From Pseudomonadota bacterium (lineage in GTDB: Bacteria > Myxococcota_A > UBA796 > GCA-2862545): a DNA stretch of 64,000 nucleotides. The first letter of the stretch is position 1. The number at the start of each line of letters is the position of its first letter. The stretch covers positions 83,672 to 147,671 of the forward strand of contig CANNIZ010000007.1 in the NCBI GenBank assembly GCA_947505245.1. Direction: 5' to 3'. A program made the translations under genes and the position numbers. Shown here piece by piece: positions 7,399 to 16,653 of this stretch. The notes beneath the pieces are model-generated. The model saw nothing but the letters and a program-made list of their open reading frames with translations, ran no database searches and had not been told where the DNA came from.

Positions 7399-8673
7399 CT
7401 ACCCCGGCGCCGGGACCAGCGGAGCCATCTCCGGAGCCGGCGTCAACGGCGCCATCTCCGCCGGAGCAGGCGCGGGCACGAGCGGAGCCATCTCGACCGG
7501 CGTCGCTCCGCGCGGCATGACCGTGCTCTGGTAGCCCGGCTTTCCACCGCGCATCTGCACGATGACAGCGGGCTTCGTCGCGTTGCGCTCGGCGTCGATG
7601 CTGATCGTCCCCGTGACGCCAACGAAGTCCTTCGTGCCGGCGATCGCGGCCGCGAGGTCCTTCCCGCCGAGCGAAGGCGAGCGCTTCATCGCGTCGAACA
7701 GCAACATGCCGGCGTCGTAGCCGAGCGCCGCGAGGCCGTCCGGCGTCTCCTTGTACTTGTCCTGGTAGGACTTCACGAAGTTCTGCACCGCGGGGCGCTG
7801 CTCTTCGTGGCTGTAGTGGTTCGCGTAGTAGGCGCCTTCGATGCTGTCGCCCGCGATCTTCGCGAGCTCGCTGCTGTCCCAGCCGTCGCCGCCGAGCAGC
7901 GGCGCCTTGATGCCGAGCTTCTTGCCCTGCAGCGCGATGTTCGCGACGTCCGTGTAATAGCCAGGCAGGAAGATCGCGTCCGGCTGCAGGTCGCGGATGG
8001 TCGTGAGCTGCGCGGAGAAGTCGATGTCGCCGCCGGTGTACGCCTGGGGCTCGCCCGCGAGCGTGCCGCCCGCCGCGGTGAACTCGCGCACGAAGTCGTC
8101 TTTCAGGCCCGTGGAGTACGCCTGGCCCTGGTCGTAGAGGACGGCGACCTTCTGCGCCTTCAGGTCTTCACGCGCGAACTTCGCCACGACGAAGCCCTGG
8201 AAGCTGTCCACGAAACAGACGCGGAAGATCATGTCGCCGACCTGCGTGACCGTCGGGTTCGTCGACGACGGCGAGATCATCGGCACGCCGTACTGCTGCG
8301 CGACGCGACCGCCCGCGAGCGACAGGCTGGAGGCCACCTCGCCGATGATCGCCACGACCTTGTCGTCCGTAACGAGGCGCGTCACCGCGGTACCCGCTTC
8401 CTGCGTCTTGCCCTGGTCGTCGTAGGTCTTGACCTCGATCTGCTTGCCGTTCAGGCCGCCCGCCGCGTTGATCTGCTCGATGGCGAGCATCAGGCCGTTG
8501 TGCGTAGACTGGCCGAACGTGGCCTCGGAGCCGGTGAGCGAGCCGTACTCGCCGATCAGGATGGTGTTCGCTGCGGGCGCATCCGCTGGCGTGGACGGCG
8601 TCTCAGAGCCGGTGCAGGCCGTGAGCGCGAGCGCGCCGAGGCAGGAGAGGACGAAGCGACGAGACAACGACAT
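7399..8673 (-). CDS. Branched-chain amino-acid ABC substrate-binding lipoprotein
   Basis: A 424-residue periplasmic receptor for the livHMGF transporter. A lipoprotein signal (RRFVLSCLGALALTAC, lipobox LTAC) leads to a type I periplasmic-binding fold with NTILIGEYGSLTGSEATFG, the INAAGG motif, YDDQGK, VAIIGEVASS and VPMISPSSTNPTV, all typical of LivJ/LivK. The C-terminus carries an unusual 30-residue tail of degenerate EMAPLVPAPA repeats, which end at TAG (7399-7401) directly beside the palindromic repeat cluster. Upstream at 8674-8730 is a 57-bp gap to the next minus-strand gene. Confidence 0.93.
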   Translation of the reverse strand: MSLSRRFVLSCLGALALTACTGSETPSTPADAPAANTILIGEYGSLTGSEATFGQSTHNGLMLAIEQINAAGGLNGKQIEVKTYDDQGKTQEAGTAVTRLVTDDKVVAIIGEVASSLSLAGGRVAQQYGVPMISPSSTNPTVTQVGDMIFRVCFVDSFQGFVVAKFAREDLKAQKVAVLYDQGQAYSTGLKDDFVREFTAAGGTLAGEPQAYTGGDIDFSAQLTTIRDLQPDAIFLPGYYTDVANIALQGKKLGIKAPLLGGDGWDSSELAKIAGDSIEGAYYANHYSHEEQRPAVQNFVKSYQDKYKETPDGLAALGYDAGMLLFDAMKRSPSLGGKDLAAAIAGTKDFVGVTGTISIDAERNATKPAVIVQMRGGKPGYQSTVMPRGATPVEMAPLVPAPAPAEMAPLTPAPEMAPLVPAPG

Positions 8674-8730
8674 GAGCGGACTCCCGGTAGACCGCCCCGA
8701 TTACCAAGGCGGGCCGCTCACCGCAACCGC

Positions 8731-9822
8731 TCACCACCCCATCGCGCGCGCCGCCGCGCTCGCCTCGTCCACAGCGGCGCGGATCTCCGCGACTTCGAGC
8801 GAGAGGCCCCGCACAAGGATCCCACGGTCGTCGACGACCACCGCGCCGCGACCATGCAGCGCGAGCAGCGCCCCCCGCGCTTCGGGCCCGAGGCGAATGC
8901 AGACCGCGTTCGGGTCCCAGCCCTTCACGACGAACGTGGGGTCGAACACCGGGTCGCCGACCTGAATGTCCTGACCGACGCTCCAATAGCCGTCCGGGTC
9001 GCGCTGCGGCTGCACGAGCAAGCCGAGCTCCGGGTGCGGCCGGAAATGCAGCATCATCATCGCCGCATAGCCAGCGTGCTCGCGCCGAGCGATGACCTCG
9101 AGGCGACGCCCGTCGACGAGGCCGACCAACGCAGGCCAGGCGGGCTCGAGCACGAGCCCGAGCTCAGCCGCGAACAGCGCCCAACGGCCCTCGAGTCCGT
9201 CCAGGGCGTGGGGCGCCGGAATCGTCGCGCGCGCGCGCTCGATCGCGTCCGCAACACGCAACAGCGCGTCCACCCACCCGCGCAACGCGACCGCGTCGTC
9301 CGGCGAGTCCGCGAGCGAGAGCAACAGCTCATCGTCGGTGACGAGGACCGACGGCGATCGCGCAACGAGCGCGTCGAGCGCGGTCACGACCTCGGGCGTC
9401 AACAGGGCGCGCATGGACGCCGGATCGTCGCAGCGCGCGGTGACACGCTTGTCCAGCGCGGGGTTCCCCGTACCCATCTCCACCGCGGGACGGCGCCGCA
9501 GCCACGCCTCGGCGGTGGTCAGGGTGCGCAGCTCGAGCCCGAGCCCGAGCGGCCGCTCGAACGTGAGGATCGCGCGCACCACGACGTGCCGATCGACGCC
9601 GAAGCCCTCCATCACCTCGCCGAGCCAGAGGCGCCGCTCACCGAGGTGACCGCGAAGCGACAGTCCCCGCGTGTCGACCGAGAGGCCAAGCTCGAGCGCG
9701 ACGTCACGGTACGCGCTGGAGATCTCGAGCTGACGCGTCGTACGTCGCAGCATGCGCCACATCGCGTACAGCGTGAGCGCGCTGCCCGACGCGACCAGCG
9801 CGAGCGCCGCGAGCGAATTCAC
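8731..9822 (-). CDS. Unknown protein with one N-terminal membrane helix
   Basis: A 363-residue protein with one hydrophobic helix (about 3-23, followed by RMLRR), so probably anchored with the bulk in the cytoplasm. The remainder is rich in Leu, Ala, Asp and Arg, with alternating beta and helical stretches; no catalytic motif or known family was recognised. Its ATG at 9822 overlaps the stop of the upstream beta-propeller lipoprotein gene by 4 bp, so the two are co-translated. Because it is high-GC with normal codon bias and coupled, it is real, but its role is unknown. Confidence 0.75.
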   Translation of the reverse strand: MNSLAALALVASGSALTLYAMWRMLRRTTRQLEISSAYRDVALELGLSVDTRGLSLRGHLGERRLWLGEVMEGFGVDRHVVVRAILTFERPLGLGLELRTLTTAEAWLRRRPAVEMGTGNPALDKRVTARCDDPASMRALLTPEVVTALDALVARSPSVLVTDDELLLSLADSPDDAVALRGWVDALLRVADAIERARATIPAPHALDGLEGRWALFAAELGLVLEPAWPALVGLVDGRRLEVIARREHAGYAAMMMLHFRPHPELGLLVQPQRDPDGYWSVGQDIQVGDPVFDPTFVVKGWDPNAVCIRLGPEARGALLALHGRGAVVVDDRGILVRGLSLEVAEIRAAVDEASAAARAMGW

Positions 9823-11300
9823 GGCGCCGCCATGACGGCGTCCGCGCGCTCGTAAGCGGGCACCCGATACAGCCGGAGCTGATCGTCGCGAAAGTCGCTG
9901 ACGACGAGCCGGGAGCCGTCGACCGAGATCGCGAGCGCCGTCGGCTGCGAGCCCGCGATCACGTGATCGACGACGTCGCCTGTGGCCGCGTCACACACGG
10001 TGACGCTCCCCGGCACCGAGGACGACGTGAGGTAGCCCCCCGAGCCGTTCGGGCCCCGACTGGACACGAACACGAGCCTCCCGTCGGGGGAGATCGCCTC
10101 GGTGTTCGGGTTCGGGTCCGTCTTGCACAGGGTCCGCGTCGCTCCGGTCGCAAGATCATAGGCCCTCACGCGCGCGGCCCCCATGTCCGACACGAACAAT
10201 GACGCGCCGTCGGACACGATGTGCCGCAGGTTGGCACCTACCGAAGAGAACGTCGCGCTGCGGCCCGTCGCCAGATCGATCCGCGCGAGCTCGCCGCTCC
10301 CGAAGCCGGCGACGTACAGCGAGCGACCGTCCGGCGTCGCCCACAAGCCGCGGGGCGTATGCACCGTCGGGAAGCGCCGCGTCACGGTCATCGTCGCGCG
10401 GTCGATCTCGGTCACATCGTCGCTGTGCCAGTTCGACACGTACAGCTTCGACTCGTCGGGCGAGGTGATCACGATCTTCGGGTACTTGCCGACCTTTGCC
10501 ACACTGCGGGTCACCGCGCGCGTCGCGGTGTCGATCTCGAACACCTTGTACGTCTCCATCTGGGTGACGTACGCGAACTTCCCACCCTCGGCGAACGCGA
10601 TCTCCACGGCGCCGTGCGGCGAAAGATCGACGTCCGCCAGCCGCGCGCCCGTCTCGGCGTCGTGAACGATCACCGACGGCGGGCCATCGAGCGCGGTCAC
10701 CCACAGCTCCTTCCCATCGGGCGTGAACGCGACGGCCTTCGGCAGCTTTCCCGTCGGAAACACCCTCAGCAGGTCGAGCCAGGCTCCCGCCGGGTCGAGC
10801 CAGACGTCGAACGACGTCCCTGCGTCCGCGAAGCGCGCGTGGCGCTCGGGCGTCATCCCTGTCATCGCCACGTCGACGACGACGTCCCCGGCGGGGACCT
10901 CGGCATGAAACGGCGAAACTCCGGTCGCAGCGAGGTCCCCCACATGAACGGTCACATCGGCGCCCGCAGGGTGGGTGACGACGTCGACGCCGATGGGCTC
11001 ACCGACGAGGTTCACCTGTTCAACGACCGCGCCGCCGTCCGCGAGGTCGAGCGGGCGCGACAGGGTGACGAAACCGCGCCGTTCGACGCGCAGTTCGACC
11101 GTCCCGGGTGGGTGATCGAGCTCGACGCCCCCCGTACCGACGACCCCGTCCAGCGACACGACCGAATCCAAAGGCCACGCGCGCACCACGACGTGCGCCG
11201 GTCGAACCGGAGGTGGAGCTGTCGCCGCGTCGGCGATCGGAGGCACTCCAGGCCGGTTTGCGCATGCGAACAGGAGCACGGTCCACACGGGACACGGCAT
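9819..11300 (-). CDS. Lipoprotein with PEGA-like domains and YVTN beta-propeller
   Basis: About 493 residues. The start is placed at ATG 11300 because it gives MPCPVWTVLLFAC, a short lipoprotein signal with lipobox LFAC, and leaves 58 bp to the divergent TPR gene. An ATG at 11345 would leave only 13 bp. Residues about 40-170 hold two PEGA-like beta modules (VSLDGVVGTGGVELDHPPGTV). From about 175 a seven-bladed YVTN/NHL-type propeller has repeats such as VAFTPDGKELWVTALDG, TSPDESKLYVSNW and ATPDGRSLYVAGFG. Probably a surface or periplasmic binding scaffold; ligand unknown. Confidence 0.85.
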   Translation of the reverse strand: MPCPVWTVLLFACANRPGVPPIADAATAPPPVRPAHVVVRAWPLDSVVSLDGVVGTGGVELDHPPGTVELRVERRGFVTLSRPLDLADGGAVVEQVNLVGEPIGVDVVTHPAGADVTVHVGDLAATGVSPFHAEVPAGDVVVDVAMTGMTPERHARFADAGTSFDVWLDPAGAWLDLLRVFPTGKLPKAVAFTPDGKELWVTALDGPPSVIVHDAETGARLADVDLSPHGAVEIAFAEGGKFAYVTQMETYKVFEIDTATRAVTRSVAKVGKYPKIVITSPDESKLYVSNWHSDDVTEIDRATMTVTRRFPTVHTPRGLWATPDGRSLYVAGFGSGELARIDLATGRSATFSSVGANLRHIVSDGASLFVSDMGAARVRAYDLATGATRTLCKTDPNPNTEAISPDGRLVFVSSRGPNGSGGYLTSSSVPGSVTVCDAATGDVVDHVIAGSQPTALAISVDGSRLVVSDFRDDQLRLYRVPAYERADAVMAAP

Positions 11301-11358
11301 ATCCTGGGAGGGAACCGGTCGCCTCGCGCGTTGCCGGAGTGCCAACCGAGGTGGACCG

Positions 11359-13509
11359 ATGTGGGTAGTGATTTGGGCAGCGCTCGCTCAGGCCGGCGTG
11401 ACCGTGACCCTGCCTGGAACGGACACGGAGGTGGTGTTCGAGACCGCGGCGACCTCCGAAGTCGAGGGCGCGATGGCCGACCTTTCGGCGCGCAAATTCG
11501 ACGATGCAACCCGACGTTTCGGCGCGCTCGCCGACGCGTCGAACAACGCCGATCTACGCTACCTTCAGGCGATCTCCGCGTACGAAGGCGGCCAGATGCG
11601 GCTCGCCGACCAGGCCTGCACCCAGGGCCTCGCCGCAAACCCGGCGCACGCTCCGCTCCTATCGCTGCGCGGGCTCGTCCTGGCGGACCTCGGCAAGGGC
11701 GACGAGGCGCTGGCCTCCCTGGACAAGGCCGCCGCCGCGCGCCCCGACCCCGGGCTGGGAGCGCGGATCGCGCTGAACCGCGGGGTGGTCCACCTCGATC
11801 GCGGCGAGGCGACGTTCGCGTTCAACGACTTCACGGAAGCCCGCTCCATGGCCGAAAAGCTCGGCGACACCGCTACGTCAGCGACAGCGACCGACAACCT
11901 CCTGCTGGTCGCAGCCCTCCGGGGTGGCGCAGCCAGCGCCTCGTCGACCGACCCGATGGGTGCTGTGGCCGACAAGCTGCGCAAAGGCGACGTCGCCGGC
12001 GCCAAGAGCGCGCTGCCCGCCGCCCCCGCCGATCGCAGGGGCAACGTGCGATTCCTGATCGCCAAGGCCAACATCGCACGCGCCGAGGGTCGCCTCGACG
12101 ACGCCGTCGCGTCGCTGGTGGACGCCCGGCGCCTGGCCGAGGAGGGCGGCCTCGTGCGTGAACGCGCAGCCACGCTCGCCCAGCTCGGCGTCGTGTACGG
12201 GGTGGCCGGCAAATACGACCTCGCCGTCGACCTGCTGCAGGAGGCGATCACGCTCGTCACAGGCACGAGCTTTCGCACCAACGAGCTCACGTACCGCGTC
12301 GAAGCGGGCCGCATGTCCGTCCACCAGGGCGACACCCTCGGCGCCGAGGGCCAATTGGCGGTGGGCCGCAAGCTCGCGCCCCAGCTCGAAGATCCGCTCG
12401 GCGTCGCGCGGCTCGACGAGCTCGAGGGGCTCATCCTCGCGAAGAAGGGCAACCTCACCGCGGCCGCCGTAGCGTTCGACCGCGCGATCGCGGTGTTCGA
12501 CGGACGCGGCGACTGGGCCGAGGCAGCCCGCATCGCGGCGGGCGCGGTGGAGGTCGCGGTGACCGATCCGGCCGCGCTCACCAAGGCCGAAAAGCGCGCA
12601 ACCGACCTGTTCGTGAAGGCTGGCGACCCGCTCGGCCCCGCCCATGTGAAGATCGCTGAGGGCCTCGGTCAGGCGCACCAGGGCTACGCCGATCAAGCGT
12701 TGCGCTCGTTCGCCGAAGCCGCCAAGGCCGCCGAAGCCCAGGCGACCAAACGCGGCGCCCAGGTCGCTGTGATCGCGCGCGAAGACGCAGCCCAGACGCT
12801 ACTTTCGCTCGGACGCTCCGCAGACAGCGCCGCCAAGGCGAAGGAATTCGGCCTCGAGCAGGTGCTCGCCGACCACGAGAAGTACGAGGTCGCGAAGGCC
12901 GGCTACGAGACGGCGCGCAAGGCGTTTGACCAGGGACGGTGGGCCGAGGCCCGAACCGGGTTCGACAGCGCGTACACCGCGCTGACCCAGATCGGCGAGC
13001 TCGGATACGCCGACAAGGCGCGACGCGGACGCGCGTGGGCGACGTACAACGCGACGGTCGGCAAACCGCCGGCAGAAGCGTTCCCCGTCTGGCAGGGGCT
13101 CATCGAGGAGGCCACGCTGCTGCGCGACCTCGAGCTGCGCGCCCGCGCGATGGGCGCCGGCGCGTTGGACGGGGCCGAGCTCGGGCGAAAGGAGGCTCTG
13201 CTGTCCCTGCGCGCGGCGGGCGACGAAGCCGAGCGCATGGGCCTGGTAACGCTGGCTGGCCAGGTCCTCGCGAAGCGGTCCACGCTCGAGCCCGCCCTCG
13301 ACGACCGCGTGGCCGCCGCGCGGCGCGCCTGGGGCCTGTCAGCCAACGCCACAGGGGTGTACGCGATGTACGCCGTCGCCGTCGACCTCTACAACGCCGA
13401 CCGCTACGCTGAGGCGCGCTCGATCGCCGACGAAATCCTGCCCCACGCGGGCGCGCTCGCCACGCAGGTCACCGAGGTTCGCGATGCCGCCCGGGACGCG
13501 GCGCCGTAA
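11359..13509 (+). CDS. Exported TPR-repeat protein
   Basis: A 716-residue protein with a short N-terminal signal (MWVVIWAALAQAGVTV) and then almost entirely tandem helix-turn-helix TPR units, e.g. RFGALADASNNADLRYLQAIS, ALASLDKAAAARPDPG and AALAFDRAIAVFDGRGDWAEAARIAAGAVEV (given here in part). Such scaffolds bind partner proteins in the periplasm or at the envelope. The ATG at 11359 has AGGTGG upstream. It is divergent from the propeller lipoprotein, with their promoters in 58 bp, and runs toward the two Flp pilin genes. Confidence 0.8.
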   Translation: MWVVIWAALAQAGVTVTLPGTDTEVVFETAATSEVEGAMADLSARKFDDATRRFGALADASNNADLRYLQAISAYEGGQMRLADQACTQGLAANPAHAPLLSLRGLVLADLGKGDEALASLDKAAAARPDPGLGARIALNRGVVHLDRGEATFAFNDFTEARSMAEKLGDTATSATATDNLLLVAALRGGAASASSTDPMGAVADKLRKGDVAGAKSALPAAPADRRGNVRFLIAKANIARAEGRLDDAVASLVDARRLAEEGGLVRERAATLAQLGVVYGVAGKYDLAVDLLQEAITLVTGTSFRTNELTYRVEAGRMSVHQGDTLGAEGQLAVGRKLAPQLEDPLGVARLDELEGLILAKKGNLTAAAVAFDRAIAVFDGRGDWAEAARIAAGAVEVAVTDPAALTKAEKRATDLFVKAGDPLGPAHVKIAEGLGQAHQGYADQALRSFAEAAKAAEAQATKRGAQVAVIAREDAAQTLLSLGRSADSAAKAKEFGLEQVLADHEKYEVAKAGYETARKAFDQGRWAEARTGFDSAYTALTQIGELGYADKARRGRAWATYNATVGKPPAEAFPVWQGLIEEATLLRDLELRARAMGAGALDGAELGRKEALLSLRAAGDEAERMGLVTLAGQVLAKRSTLEPALDDRVAAARRAWGLSANATGVYAMYAVAVDLYNADRYAEARSIADEILPHAGALATQVTEVRDAARDAAP

Positions 13510-13551
13510 ACAACGCTTGCTGCCTGCTGAAAAATTTGCTACGGTTCCTCC

Positions 13552-13722
13552 ATGTCGAGCCTCTACGGGTTCCTAAGCGAAGAAGATGGCGCCACCGCTA
13601 TCGAGTATGCGCTCATCGCCGCGTTGATCTCGATCGTCATGCTGGCGGCGCTGCACCAGTTCAGCACGGCCATGTCAGACAAGTTCTCCATGATCGCTGC
13701 TTCGGTGACCGCGGCCTCGTAA
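13552..13722 (+). CDS. Flp/Fap-type IVb pilin
   Basis: 56 residues. A short leader (MSSLYGFLSEEDG) ends in Gly before ATAIEYALIAALISIVMLAA, the prepilin peptidase site with Glu5-Tyr6 of the mature Flp pilin and a hydrophobic helix. Flp pilins are assembled by Tad machinery; no tad genes are in this window. A second, related pilin follows after 84 bp. This gene is too short for many gene finders but the motif is unmistakable. Confidence 0.88.
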   Translation: MSSLYGFLSEEDGATAIEYALIAALISIVMLAALHQFSTAMSDKFSMIAASVTAAS

Positions 13723-13806
13723 GGCTTCGCTCTGAGCGTCCGATCAACCTTCCTTGTAGCGATGGAGAAAAACTTCCGTTAGCCTCAATTGCTGGCTGGG
13801 GGTCCC

Positions 13807-13998
13807 ATGGATGTGTGTCGCCTTTTCTTTGACGATGAATGTGGTGCGACCGCCGTCGAATACGGCTTGATCGCCGCCCTTACCACGGTGGTGGCGCTCG
13901 TCTCGTTCGGACTGTTCGGAGCCGCCGTGGGCGGTAAGTTCCTCTACATCCAAGACGCCGTCGGCGCGGTCGGCGCTCCCGCCCCGACCCCTCCGTAG
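13807..13998 (+). CDS. Second Flp/Fap-type IVb pilin
   Basis: 63 residues. The ATG at 13807 is preceded by GGGGG; an upstream TTG at 13789 would overlap that site. MDVCRLFFDDECG ends in Gly before ATAVEYGLIAALTTVVALVS, the Flp processing site and helix, followed by a Gly/Ala/Pro-rich C-terminus (APAPTPP) that the first pilin lacks. It abuts oleD (-), with one base between the two stops. The pair may be major and minor subunits or alternate pilins. Confidence 0.88.
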   Translation: MDVCRLFFDDECGATAVEYGLIAALTTVVALVSFGLFGAAVGGKFLYIQDAVGAVGAPAPTPP

Positions 13999-13999
13999 C

Positions 14000-14995
14000 C
14001 TATAGCGCCCGAAGGTACGCCACGGTCTGCCTCGTCCCTTCGGACATGGGCACCCGGATGTGGTAGCCGAGGTCGCGCTTCGCAGGCCCCATGTCGTACC
14101 AATGGCTGTACGCGAGGCCGCTCGCGAGGAACCGCGTCATTCGCGGCTCGCCCTTGAGCGGAAGCACTGAGTACGCAAACTCCATCACGCCGCCGAGCGC
14201 GCGCACGACCCCGAGCGAGAGCTGCCGCTTTGGACGCGGAACGCCGAGCTCGTCGAACAGCGCGCCGAGCCAGTCCCACAACACCACGGGCTCGTCGTTG
14301 CCGATGAAGTACGCCTTTCCGGCACACGCAGCGTCGGCTGACCCGAGCGCGTTCGCCGCGTCGAGGTGCGCCCACGCGGCGTTGTCCACGAACGTCATGT
14401 CGACCTTGTTCTTGCCAGTGCCGACGATCGGCAGCGCGCCGGCCTTCGCGCGGGTGACCACGCGCGGCAGCAGGTTCGTATCACCGGGGCCAAAGATCAG
14501 GTGCGGGCGCAGCGCGACGGTCGCGAAGCCCGGGCCGTTCGCCGCGAGCACGAGCTTCTCGGCTTCGGCTTTGGACTGCGGATACGGCGACTCGTAGGAC
14601 GTCGCGTACGGCACGTCCTGACCGCCGTTCTCGATGTCGTGGTCATAGCCATGCACGGACGGGGTGCTCGTGTACACGAAGCGCTTCACGCCCTTCGCAC
14701 GGCAGGCGTCGATCAGGTTCTGCGTGCCCGTCACGTTCGTCGCGCGGTACTCGGAGAGCGGGCCCCAGAACCCCGCCTTCGCCGCGACGTGGAACACGAC
14801 GTCCACGCCCTCGAGCGCCGCCGGGATCGCGTCCTTGTCACAGAGATCGATCTGGAAGCCCTTGGCGCCAGTCTTCTCGACCTCGGGGTACTTGCCGCGT
14901 GCGAAGAACACGACCTCATGCCCCTGCTCGCGAAGCAGTTCGACCATTCGCTTGCCGAGGAACCCGCCGCCGCCCGTGACCAACGCCTTCATCAT
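14000..14995 (-). CDS. oleD: OleD, NADPH-dependent beta-keto acid reductase
   Basis: A 331-residue short-chain dehydrogenase/epimerase-type enzyme. Residues 1-14 are the Rossmann start MMKALVTGGGGFLG; the catalytic YPQSK follows SYESP at about 155-160. In olefin biosynthesis OleD reduces the 2-alkyl-3-keto acid made by OleA to the beta-hydroxy acid. It is the last gene of oleA-B-C-D and its ATG (14995) overlaps the oleC stop (ATGA). The order and matching family of all four genes make the assignment stronger than the sequence alone, which also resembles 3-beta-hydroxysteroid dehydrogenases. Confidence 0.88.
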   Translation of the reverse strand: MMKALVTGGGGFLGKRMVELLREQGHEVVFFARGKYPEVEKTGAKGFQIDLCDKDAIPAALEGVDVVFHVAAKAGFWGPLSEYRATNVTGTQNLIDACRAKGVKRFVYTSTPSVHGYDHDIENGGQDVPYATSYESPYPQSKAEAEKLVLAANGPGFATVALRPHLIFGPGDTNLLPRVVTRAKAGALPIVGTGKNKVDMTFVDNAAWAHLDAANALGSADAACAGKAYFIGNDEPVVLWDWLGALFDELGVPRPKRQLSLGVVRALGGVMEFAYSVLPLKGEPRMTRFLASGLAYSHWYDMGPAKRDLGYHIRVPMSEGTRQTVAYLRAL

Positions 14996-16644
14996 GCCTT
15001 CCCCGCGGGGACGAGCCCGCCGACGTTCTTCTCGGCCCACACCTTGAGCTCTTCGTTCTTGATCTTGCTGTTGTGGCGCGCGTCGGTCGGGAATGGGCCG
15101 AAGAACGGCACCGCGTGCTTGACGACACCCGCCCACCGCGTGCCGTCCGCCTTCGCGAGCACGACGCGCTCCCAGTCCGCCTCGAGCCTCGGCCGGACGC
15201 CGTTGAACTCGACGATCAGCACCGGACGCTCGGCGCCCCGCGGCCCGACCCCGACGACCGCGACGCGGCCCTGCAGGAGCGCGGCGTACAGCCCCTCGAC
15301 GGGCACGTTCGGCACCATACCGTCGGCCGTCTCGATGCGGTGCGACTTGCGGCCGCAGAACCACAACCGGCCCTGTTCATCGACGTAGCCGAGGTCGCCG
15401 GAGCGGTGCATCACTACGCCGTCGGCGTCGCGCGTCTTTGACTTCGCGTTCGCCTCGGGCACGTCCTTGTACTCGGGGCTCGCGACGGGGCCCTTGATCA
15501 CGACCTCACCGATCGTGCCTTGCGCGACGCGAAGCTCCTCGGACCACGTCGGCACCGCGTCCTCGGTCACCCGCATCACGCGGTACTCCATCTCCGGGTA
15601 CGCGCGCCCGACGCAGTTCCCATCACCGGCTTCCGTGCGCGCCCACGTCTCGCCGAGCACCTCGGCGCTGTCGATCGACGCGACGGTGAGCGCCTCAGTC
15701 GCGCCATAGTTCACGCGTACCGTGCCGCCGGGAGCGAGCAGCGGCTGCAGACCGCGGTGGATCTCCGCGGGGATCGGCGCCACGCCCGTGAGCACGAGCT
15801 CCACGCTGTCGAGCCGCTTTCCGTGCTGCTGGCAGTACGCGATCAGCTTGCGCAGCACGACGGGCGACGCGAACACGCAGCGCGGGCGGTGCGCGTCGAT
15901 CGCCGCGTAGATCTTCGCGGGGTCGGCCTTCGCGGGCTTGCTCATGTCCATGTCGGGCACCACGCTCTTCTCGCCGGCGGCGAGGTGGAACACGACGAAC
16001 GGCGCGAACGTCTCCATCGAGCAGCGGCCCGGACCAAAGCCAAGATGCTTGATCATCAGCCGCGTCGCGCCCGCGAACGTGCCGTGCGTGAACGACACGC
16101 CCTTCGGCACCCCCGTCGAGCCCGACGTGAACACGATGAACGCCTCGTCGTCCGAGGTGAACTCGCCGACCTTGAACGTGTCGCCGAGCCCGTCCGCGAG
16201 CACGTCCGAGGTGGTCGTCCCAGGAAGGATCAGCTTGGTGCCGTGCACGAACAGCAGCTCGGCCGACGCGAAGCTCGACTTCGTGAACAGGCGCACGAGG
16301 TGCACGAGCGGCAGCGCCACGACGACGCGCGGCTTGATGTGGGCAACACACGCGAGCACGTTCTTCAGCCCCATACCGGGGTCGATGACCGTCGGGATGG
16401 CGCCGAGCTTGAGCAGGCCGAGCAGCATCGCGTAGAACTCGAGCGACGGCTTGACGAGGAACAGCGTGCGATCCCCCCGCTTCACGCCTCGCTTTTCAAA
16501 GCCGCTCGCGTACCCGTCCGAGCGTCGGTTCAGCTCCGCGTACGTCCACGACGTCCAGTTCGCGCCGTCGGGGAACACGAGAGCGACGTCATCCGGGCGG
16601 ATGGCTGCCTGCTCCTGGAAGTGGGCAGCGACGTTCGAGTTCAT
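14992..16644 (-). CDS. oleC: OleC, AMP-dependent beta-lactone synthetase
   Basis: A 550-residue member of the adenylating (ANL) superfamily. It carries the P-loop FTSGSTGVPKGVSFTHG, the YGATEALTV motif, the RSGDLGYVDEQGRLWFCGRK hinge region and a late conserved Lys region (NSKIKNEELKVW). OleC activates the beta-hydroxy acid with ATP and closes it to a beta-lactone. Similar proteins are often misnamed fatty-acid CoA ligases; the position between OleB and OleD supports OleC. It lies 9 bp after oleB and overlaps oleD by 4 bp. Confidence 0.9.
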   Translation of the reverse strand: MNSNVAAHFQEQAAIRPDDVALVFPDGANWTSWTYAELNRRSDGYASGFEKRGVKRGDRTLFLVKPSLEFYAMLLGLLKLGAIPTVIDPGMGLKNVLACVAHIKPRVVVALPLVHLVRLFTKSSFASAELLFVHGTKLILPGTTTSDVLADGLGDTFKVGEFTSDDEAFIVFTSGSTGVPKGVSFTHGTFAGATRLMIKHLGFGPGRCSMETFAPFVVFHLAAGEKSVVPDMDMSKPAKADPAKIYAAIDAHRPRCVFASPVVLRKLIAYCQQHGKRLDSVELVLTGVAPIPAEIHRGLQPLLAPGGTVRVNYGATEALTVASIDSAEVLGETWARTEAGDGNCVGRAYPEMEYRVMRVTEDAVPTWSEELRVAQGTIGEVVIKGPVASPEYKDVPEANAKSKTRDADGVVMHRSGDLGYVDEQGRLWFCGRKSHRIETADGMVPNVPVEGLYAALLQGRVAVVGVGPRGAERPVLIVEFNGVRPRLEADWERVVLAKADGTRWAGVVKHAVPFFGPFPTDARHNSKIKNEELKVWAEKNVGGLVPAGKA

Positions 16645-16653
16645 CGGTGATCC

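Noticed and set aside
7132..9855. Very long plus-strand open frame (about 900 codons) across the liv binding protein and its neighbour
   Set aside because: It is Arg/His/Pro/Gly-rich antisense read-through typical of GC-rich DNA and lies over clear minus-strand genes.
14992..16644. Fatty-acid CoA ligase or polyketide cluster
   Set aside because: OleA, OleB and OleD neighbours with matching catalytic residues make the olefin pathway the better reading; no carrier protein or PKS modules.
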